A stretch of 64,000 nt of DNA from Chrysaora quinquecirrha (Eukaryota > Cnidaria > Scyphozoa > Semaeostomeae > Pelagiidae), in NCBI GenBank assembly GCA_014526335.1, contig JACTAT010000010.1, forward strand, positions 4,892,282 through 4,956,281, read 5' to 3'. Of this stretch, positions 57,901-64,000 are shown piece after piece; position 1 is the stretch's first letter; every line of letters begins with the position of its first letter. Below the pieces are notes generated by a model. That model made no database searches, had not been told where the DNA came from, and worked only from the letters and a program-made list of their open reading frames with translations. The translations under genes were made by a program, and so were the position numbers.

Positions 57901-60900
57901 GATGTTAAATAATACTGTGAAATGCTGAAAAATAGTGCTATGGCCTTGTAATGTTAGTTTTTTGGATGTTTTAAGATCATCGCAAACTCTGCTTGTCAGG
58001 CAATATCATTGACGTGGCCAAACGTTCAAACATTTCTTGATAAGCAAATTTGAAATGCTTGACAAACAATATTTGTTTGGTCTTTTCGCCAGGGCTTAAT
58101 GCTGGTTATGCTTTTTCCCCAAAAAGGAAACCACTTACCTCAGAAAATGACATCTTTTGGTAATATGGGCAGGTATTCCATGCAACGGCATCTCTTGTTT
58201 TCAAATCAAAGCATACCAAACGATACTGATTCTCGTATGAGCTGCCGACTTTGATGAGGCAAGAAAGGCAAGCAGCGATGTAGGAGTCTGATGTCGCCAT
58301 GCAATACATCACAATGTTATCCTCTGGTTCGTATTCTTCTCGAACCCTGCCAGTTGCATACGTAATCTTGCTCAGCTCTTTCCCTGTCTTCGTATCCAAG
58401 AGTACTATATGGTCGGACATCTAAGGAAAACAGCGAAGAAAAAGTTGAAAAAACCAAAGTTCAGTTCATTTGTCAAGGCCAGTTTCAAAGGCCCAGCAAA
58501 CAAAGCAAACACAAGAATATCTATAAAAGATAACAACTTACAAAAGTGACGTAAAGTATTTTCCCATCGTTTGACAAACCAGTAACTTCTGGCCTTAGAT
58601 CCAAGCGTTGTCCTTCAATTTTGATCTCTGAAACTTTCTTACTTGTTATTAAATCGATAGAGACTGCTGGCAGGGTTGTCTTTGAATGGGTATTGTCTTT
58701 CAGAGACACTATCATTGTTGATTTGTCTTTGCTGACCTAAAGAGAACAATTAACTTTTAAGAATTAGCCTTTAAGAGTGCACTTAAATTTCCTTATTTGA
58801 CAAAAAACACATCCGCATTACTTTATTTAGGAAGCCCCAAAATATTTAACGCCCCCAGATTAAGGCAGTTGGGGTTGTTCTAGCTTCATCTAAGATTTCT
58901 TGACAACTATTACCGTCAGTCGCATCGGTGATGAAGATTGCAAGCGAATTCGGCATGATCTAGATGAAGATTGCAAGCGAGTTCGGCATGATCTAGATGA
59001 AGATTGTAAGCGAGCTCGCTGGGGTTATAACCAGATTATACTGTGGTCAAATGTTTACCCATCTCACACCACAAGTAAAAAATATATCGAAAAACAACCA
59101 ATTACCAGCATAGAATAAACCTCCATTGACGACCCAGTTTTAATTGTGTTCAACAATTTACCAGACTTCATATTCCAAAGATTAATATCCTTTCCTTGTT
59201 CGGAAACTGCCAAGAAATTGAAGTCCCCCATGTAAAACCAGGTATTGCAATAAACACTCGGGGGCGTCTCGCTGATTTTCCCTTCAATCGCCCCGTCGAT
59301 TTTGCCTTCCATGTAGTCAATCAGGAATATCTTGCGCGTGTTGTGGTCCCATATTACCAAGTGCTTTTCATCTATGGCTTGCAAAGCACTTGGGAACATT
59401 CCCTCAAAGCGGACTTGCCGCTCGCGGTCATTGTACCGCGCGTTCCATACGGTGATCACTGCTTCCGCTGGAGGTATTGAGAGAACGAGTTCCGGATTGC
59501 CAGGGCACATGTAAGCTTCTCTCTCTCCTGGAAACGAGAACATGACTGATTAGTATATTACCATAAGACTCGTATCGCATTTGGTGGGATGATTGCGATT
59601 GCTCGCAAGATTTTACCCGCAAGATGTGGCCTCTGTGGCGCACTGGTTAGCACGCAGGACTCACAACGCAAATGTTGTGGGTTCGAGCCACGGTCTTTCC
59701 ACTTGTATTGCAGAGATAACAACCTTGGGCAAGTATTTAACACAAATGTGCCTCTCTCTTCCCAGGTGTATAAATTGGTACCTGGTCCGTAGTTATGAGC
59801 GCCGTGTGTGGCTGCACCCTGATATATGCTAATGCATCCAGACCAGGGTTAAAACGTAAAGTCGAATGAGTAGCCCTAGGCTAGTAGTAGACTGAAAAAC
59901 GGCAACTTTACTTTACTTTACCCTCGAATGAAAGCGGCAAGTACTTCAAACTGAGGACCATTCTCAGGTTCCCATTTACAATCAGGGGTTATTTCAAGCG
60001 GGCTTTTATAACATGGGTGGAACCCCTTCTCAAAATCATGTTTGATTTTAGGGGGCTCAACAATTGTACTTATTTAGATCCTGGAATTCCCTTCGAGAGT
60101 ACAAGATTCTCCCACACTGTTAATTCAAATTAAATCAAACTTAAACTTGATTGTCAACTAATTCAAGTCCTCGTAGCTTTCTGACTTAGGGCCTGTTTAC
60201 ATGGAGGCGGGCCAGCCCGGTTAGGCAAGCTGGCTCGGCCAAGCGAGATCTGACAGAAGAATAAATTCGTTTGTTTCTGAATCATGTGTTTAAATGAACA
60301 GTCACCCAGCCCGGTGAGGCGAGATCCGTGATCAAAGGACGTGGATCTCACCTGGCCGAGATCTGCGGGAACAAAAGAATCTTTTGTTTGTTCACTTTGC
60401 GTTTATATGGAGAGCGGGCCAGCCCGGTCAGGCGAGGTGAAATTCTGACAGAAAAGGAAAAGTGTGAATAAGCAAGGCTATGTCGGCTAACCGGCCTGGA
60501 AAATTTATCCATGTAAACGCTCTGAAAAAGGATCTCGCCTAACCGAGCCAGAACACCTAACCGGGCTGACCCGCCTCCATGTAAACAGGCCCTTACTGTG
60601 TTATTTTTTCATATTTACAGACAAAAAGAATTTCACACTTTGAAAGCCTTACCTTTACCAACATAAGCCTTCGTTTTCTCAATATCAGATAGATGCTGAT
60701 CGCCACCAACTGTGTAATCCAACAAATCCAGATTATAAACTTGGATTGCCCTTTGATTGTAATCCATAGAAACTGTGACCAAAAATCTCCCATCTGCGGT
60801 TACTGCCAGCTTGTACTGGTTGCCCTGGTATCCCTAGAATTCAGAGGGAAACCAGATTAAGATACTTGGGAAACAGGGAAGGTGAAACCACATTAAGGTA

Positions 60901-62974
60901 CTTAAGAAACAAAGCGTGGTTTTTAGAATGCAGGATGATTTAAACAGTGCAGACATTCATGAGTTGGGACTCTAGAGCCTATGATCAGCCTAAGATAAAC
61001 TTATGTTAAGCTTGTTATAAGAGCAAGGTAAGTCTAAGATAAGCCTATGATAAGCCTACAATAAGGCTAAGATAAACCTATGATAAGCCTATGGCAATCC
61101 TAAGACAAACCTATGAAAAATCTAAGCCCCAGATAAGACTATGATGAGCCTACGATGTGCCTAGGAATAGGCCTATGATAAGCTTATAATAAGCCTATGA
61201 AAAGCCTATGATAAGCCTATGATAAGTCTATTATAAGCCTAAAATGAACCTAACAAGACTAAGCCCCAAATAAGCCTATGATGAGCCTATGAGGAGCCTA
61301 GGAATAGGCCTATGACAAGCCTATGATAAGCCTGCAATAAGGCTAAGATAAGCCTATGATAAGCCTATGATGAGCCCATGATAGGCCTAAGATAAGCCAG
61401 TGATAAGCCTATGACAATCCTAAGATGAACCTATGATAAGAATAAGCCCCAAATAAGCCTATGGTGAACCTCATAATAAACCTATGATAAGCTTATGGCA
61501 AGCCTTCGATAAGCCTATGATAAGTTTAAGATAAGCCTGTGATAAGCCTATGATAAGTCTATTATACGTCTATGATAAACCTGGAAAAGACTAAGATAAG
61601 CCTATGACAAGCCTATAATAAGCCTAGAATAGCAATAAGCCTACAATAAGCCTATGATAAGCCTATGATAAGCCTAAGACTATGATATGCCCAAGATAAA
61701 CATATGGTAAGCCTAAGCACCAGATAAGCCTATCATGAGTCTATGAATAAGCCAACTACAATAAGCCTATGATAAACCTAGGATAAGCCTATGATAAGCC
61801 TATGATAAGCCATTAGGAAGTCTTACCGACTTTAGAGTGACCCTTTCCACATCAGTATTCAGATTCCATAAATTAATCTGGAACAGAAACGGGCAGATCA
61901 ATTCATATCCAGTCTTCAGCTTCGCTATTGACATGTCATACATTTGAATGATCATTGCGTCAAATTTGCTTTTTGAATCTTTTGAGATGTTCCATGAAGA
62001 TGTCTCCCAAATTACCAGATGAACCTCTTTATACTGGTCTGTCATTTTGGAGTTGGTTCCCAGAGCTAGAAGCTCACTGCCATTATGGTTAAATATGAAG
62101 TACATTAACCCATACGGAACTTTGAGCTTTTTTACGTAATCCGGGTCATCTGCTTTGCGGATGGTTAATTCTGTGTTTTTCCCGCGGGAATACGCGTAAT
62201 AATTCCCGCCTCCACGAATGATGTCGTAAAAGCCATCTCTGTTCTCAACGGCCGTGTCGGTGTAGGTTTTTGCTGGTTTCTAAAAAGCAAATGATAAAGA
62301 TAACTGATAAGTGGGTGGCAAGCTTTCGATAAGATACGCTAGAGAAAAACAGTCAAGCTAACCCCAGAAGCAGGTCAGAACCGACCACAGGAGGAAGACT
62401 CTTCTTTTGTTCGCTGCTAGCCTTATATATGAGTGGATGAGTTAGTTAGTTAGCTAGTTAGTTAGTTATCTAGTTAGTTGGCTAGTTAGTTAGTTAGTTA
62501 GTCAATAAGTCAGCCAGTCAGTCAGTCAGTCAGTCAGTCAGTCAGTCAGTCAGTCAGTCAGTCAGTCAGTCAGTCGGTCAGTCAGTCAGTCAGTCAGTCA
62601 GTCAGTCAGTCAGTCAGTCAGTCAGTCAGTCAGTCAGTCAGTCAGTCAGTCAGTCAGTCAGTCAGTCAGTCAGTCAGTCAGTCAGTCAGTCAGTCAGTCA
62701 GTCAGTCAGTCAGTCAGTCAGTCAGTCAGTCAGTCAGTCAGTCAGTCAGTCAGTCAGTCAGTCAGTCAGTCAGTCAGTCAGTCAGTCAGTCAGTCAGTCA
62801 GTCAGTCAGTCAGTCAGTCAGTCAGTCAGTCAGTCAGTCAGTCAGTCAGTCAGTCAGTCAGTCAGTCAGTCAGTCAGTTAGTCAGTCAGTTAGTCAGTCA
62901 GTTAGTCAGTCAGTCAGTCAGTCAGTCAGTGAGGTAACTAGGAAAAGTTAGTTGGTTAGATAAAGTTATTTAGC

Positions 62975-63023
<49 letters not shown>

Positions 63024-63088
63024 GGTTAGTTAGTTAGTTGGTTAATTAGTTACTTAGTAAATTTGCTAGTTAGTTAGTTAGTTAGTTC

Positions 63089-63120
<32 letters not shown>

Positions 63121-63742
63121 ATTTTTATTTATTCAGTTATTTAGTTAGTTAGTTAGTTAGTTAATTAGTTAGTTAGTTACTTAGTTAGTTAGTTAGTTAG
63201 TTAGTTGGTTGGTTGGTTATTTTGGCTGGTTAGCTAGCAAGGCATTTACTTACAGTTTCGTTTAGCTATTAAGCATATTGGATAGAAACTCAGCAAATTG
63301 ATTAACGAGTTTGCTAGCATCTTGGATTTGAATGAGAAAAACAGAAAGAAGAAATGAACTAGCAGAAAAACGACAATTATTGTCAAAGTTTTGTCAAAGT
63401 TTTGTCAAAGTCAACCAGAGCAGAAGACAATGAAACAAAAAAGAATGTGAATTAATGATGATTACTTACTACATCTCTTCCTTTGACATCAAAAGTCGAT
63501 ATTTTTCATTCCCAGCATGTACAGCTTTAGTTCCATTGGCAATAAGATCCAAACAAGTGCCATATTGACCAACAATGTATTCATCCTTATATATGATTTC
63601 TTCTGATTCAAGATCCATTGCCACAAAACCAGTAAAACCACACATTATAACACATTTATCGTCATTGTAAAACTTGATCACGCTCACGTCCATGCCAGGA
63701 TCATATGTTCTTATGTCTTCACCATTGGTCATGTCCCACAAT
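56156..63742 (-). CDS. WD40-repeat protein, C-terminal part, 5' end outside window
   Basis: Exons in transcript order: 63742-63470, then a gap in phase, 62279-61827, 60833-60653, 59527-59121, 58736-58542, 58420-58139, 56446-56156 (TGA). From 62279 onward all junctions are GT-AG with matching phase. The roughly 700 residues visible show repeated beta-propeller-like motifs: RLWDMTNGEDIRTY, HLVIWETSSWN, INLWNLNTDVERVTL, LVIWDHNTRKIFLIDY, INLWNMKSGKLLNTI, HIVLLDTKTGKELSKI, MELWDFTAVKD. The blades are diverged, with few GH dipeptides. This resembles the C-terminal WD region of NACHT-WD (NWD) proteins, but no NACHT domain is in view, so the family is a guess. The protein is probably an intracellular scaffold or sensor. 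Between 63470 and 62279 the phase does not join directly (see the microexon entry). Introns hold a SINE, a MITE and several tandem repeats. Confidence 0.8.
57960..58100. mobile_element. Truncated MITE of the GGCCAAACGATC family, copy C
   Basis: Carries 'gcttgtcaggcaatatcatt', 'gacgtggccaaacgttcaaa' and 'gacaaacaatatttgtttgg', matching the right half of the copies at 47486 and 48371. It lies in the last intron of the WD40 gene. Confidence 0.6.
58926..59020. repeat. 33-bp tandem repeat, three copies
   Basis: Three copies of a unit joining GATGAAGATTGCAAGCGA and GTTCGGCATGATCTA, with small changes, in a WD40-gene intron. The plus-strand open frame across it is an artefact of the 33-bp period. 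Confidence 0.8.
59628..59925 (+). mobile_element. tRNA-derived SINE, copy 2
   Basis: The head has an A box (TGGCGCACTGGTTAGC, about 59636-59651) and an intact B box (GGTTCGAGCC, 59680-59689), so a polymerase III promoter is recognisable. The body carries 'gcagagataacaac', 'cccaggtgtataaat' and 'gctaatgcatccagaccagg', shared with copy 1. It ends in an 'actttactttac' short-repeat tail. It lies in a WD40-gene intron, antisense to the gene. Confidence 0.88.
60189..60592. mobile_element. MITE, PIF/Harbinger-like, with TTA duplication
   Basis: The ends GGGCCTGTTTACATGGAGGC and their exact inverse lie at 60189 and 60573-60592, flanked on both sides by TTA (60186-60188 and 60593-60595). Inside, 'gccagcccggt' and 'aggcgaga' motifs repeat in both orientations. 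Three-base TWA duplications are typical of PIF/Harbinger. The size is 404 bp with no coding capacity. It lies in a WD40-gene intron. Confidence 0.88.
60960..61815. repeat. Minisatellite of about 11 bp, 'ataagcctatg'
   Basis: Dozens of copies of ATAAGCCTATG with point changes and some 6-bp slips fill the intron right up to the acceptor side of exon 62279-61827 (donor at 61826). There are also longer register repeats with 'taagccccaaataagcc'. Confidence 0.93.
62436..63225. repeat. GTTA / GTCA tetranucleotide array
   Basis: A near-pure (GTCA)n block at about 62511-62930 (over 100 copies) is flanked on both sides by (GTTA)n blocks (62436-62500 and 62965-63220), with mixed units at the borders. 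It lies in the WD40-gene intron where the exon phases do not join directly. Confidence 0.97.
63254..63288 (-). CDS. Candidate 35-bp microexon of the WD40 gene
   Basis: The exon ending at 63470 leaves two bases of a codon, and direct joining to 62279 gives a stop or the wrong frame. A 35-bp segment with a GAG acceptor and a strong GTAAGTAAA donor at 63253 lies between them. With the next exon starting seven bases later (at 62272, after CAG) it restores one open frame. It is tentative: its pyrimidine tract is weak and other exons are possible. Confidence 0.3.
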
Positions 63743-64000
63743 CTGTAAAGAATTTTGATCATGTTCTTCCGAAAAGAGTAAGAAATATTCCTTGAGAAAG
63801 TAACCACAGATTGTTGGTTATACAGCAAGTCGAAGAGCGGACAGTAACTCAATCATTGACATGATAAAATTTTCCACTACGGGACTGAATTATTTCACAC
63901 TGCCAATCCTTAAGAATTATTTCTTTAAAAGCTTTTCAATAAGATTCAATAAGATTCTAGACGAAAAAACCTATCCTATAGTTTGCAATTCACGGCCAAT
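63743..64000. other. WD40-gene intron, to window edge
   Basis: Intronic sequence upstream of the first visible WD40 exon. The acceptor CTTTACAG lies at 63743-63750. The open frame continuing upstream of it to 63852 reads through the intron and is not part of the exon. No other exon was recognised before the edge. Confidence 0.6.

Noticed and set aside
59628..59700. Possible tRNA gene
   Set aside because: A and B boxes are present, but no acceptor stem or anticodon arm closes, and the unit continues into a SINE body shared with another copy.
62436..63225. CRISPR-like regular repetition
   Set aside because: These are simple tetranucleotide repeats without spacers, in an intron of a eukaryotic gene.

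Overview
The window is eukaryotic nuclear DNA from an animal. Genes are split by GT-AG introns and spread out among satellites, minisatellites, SINEs and inverted-repeat transposons. The single TCF/LEF gene keeps both a beta-catenin-binding N-terminus and a C-clamp, which is the usual invertebrate form. I suspect a cnidarian such as a coral or anemone, but this is inferred from gene style and repeat content only.

Layout. 1-5742 and 9232-20830 are tandem arrays of a satellite with a monomer of about 196 bp. Between them (5743-9231) lies low-complexity sequence that looks like a decayed or badly assembled copy of the same satellite. Many overlapping open frames in the arrays are shadows of the repeat. 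20831-23412 is intergenic, with a fold-back element, a cluster of CRE-like sites and a hairpin. 23413-34003 (minus) is a complete nine-exon TCF/LEF gene, the nuclear effector of Wnt/beta-catenin signalling; I rebuilt it exon by exon with consistent phases. 34004-48150 is gene-poor and holds a 2 kb fold-back transposon with a 5-bp target duplication (37483-39488), a 45-bp minisatellite with a palindromic core (41450-42365), a tRNA-derived SINE, a TCA-type array and a MITE. 48151-52811 (minus) is a complete eight-exon VTI1A gene, a Qb-SNARE of the endosomal/trans-Golgi pathway. 52812-55190 holds a MITE and a second fold-back element with Tc1/mariner-like ends. 56156-63742 (minus) is the 3' part of a large WD40-repeat gene, possibly of the NACHT-WD (NWD) type, whose 5' end lies beyond the window.

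The three genes share the minus strand but have no evident functional link (transcription, vesicle fusion, scaffold or sensor). Almost every long intron has its own private tandem repeat or MITE, and the last exon of the WD40 gene sits inside a 28-bp minisatellite. No CRISPR array, operon, rRNA gene or functional tRNA gene was seen. The most unusual items are the fold-back elements, the two homopolymer classes of satellite monomers (probably an assembly signature), and an exon-phase conflict in the WD40 gene that points to a hidden microexon.
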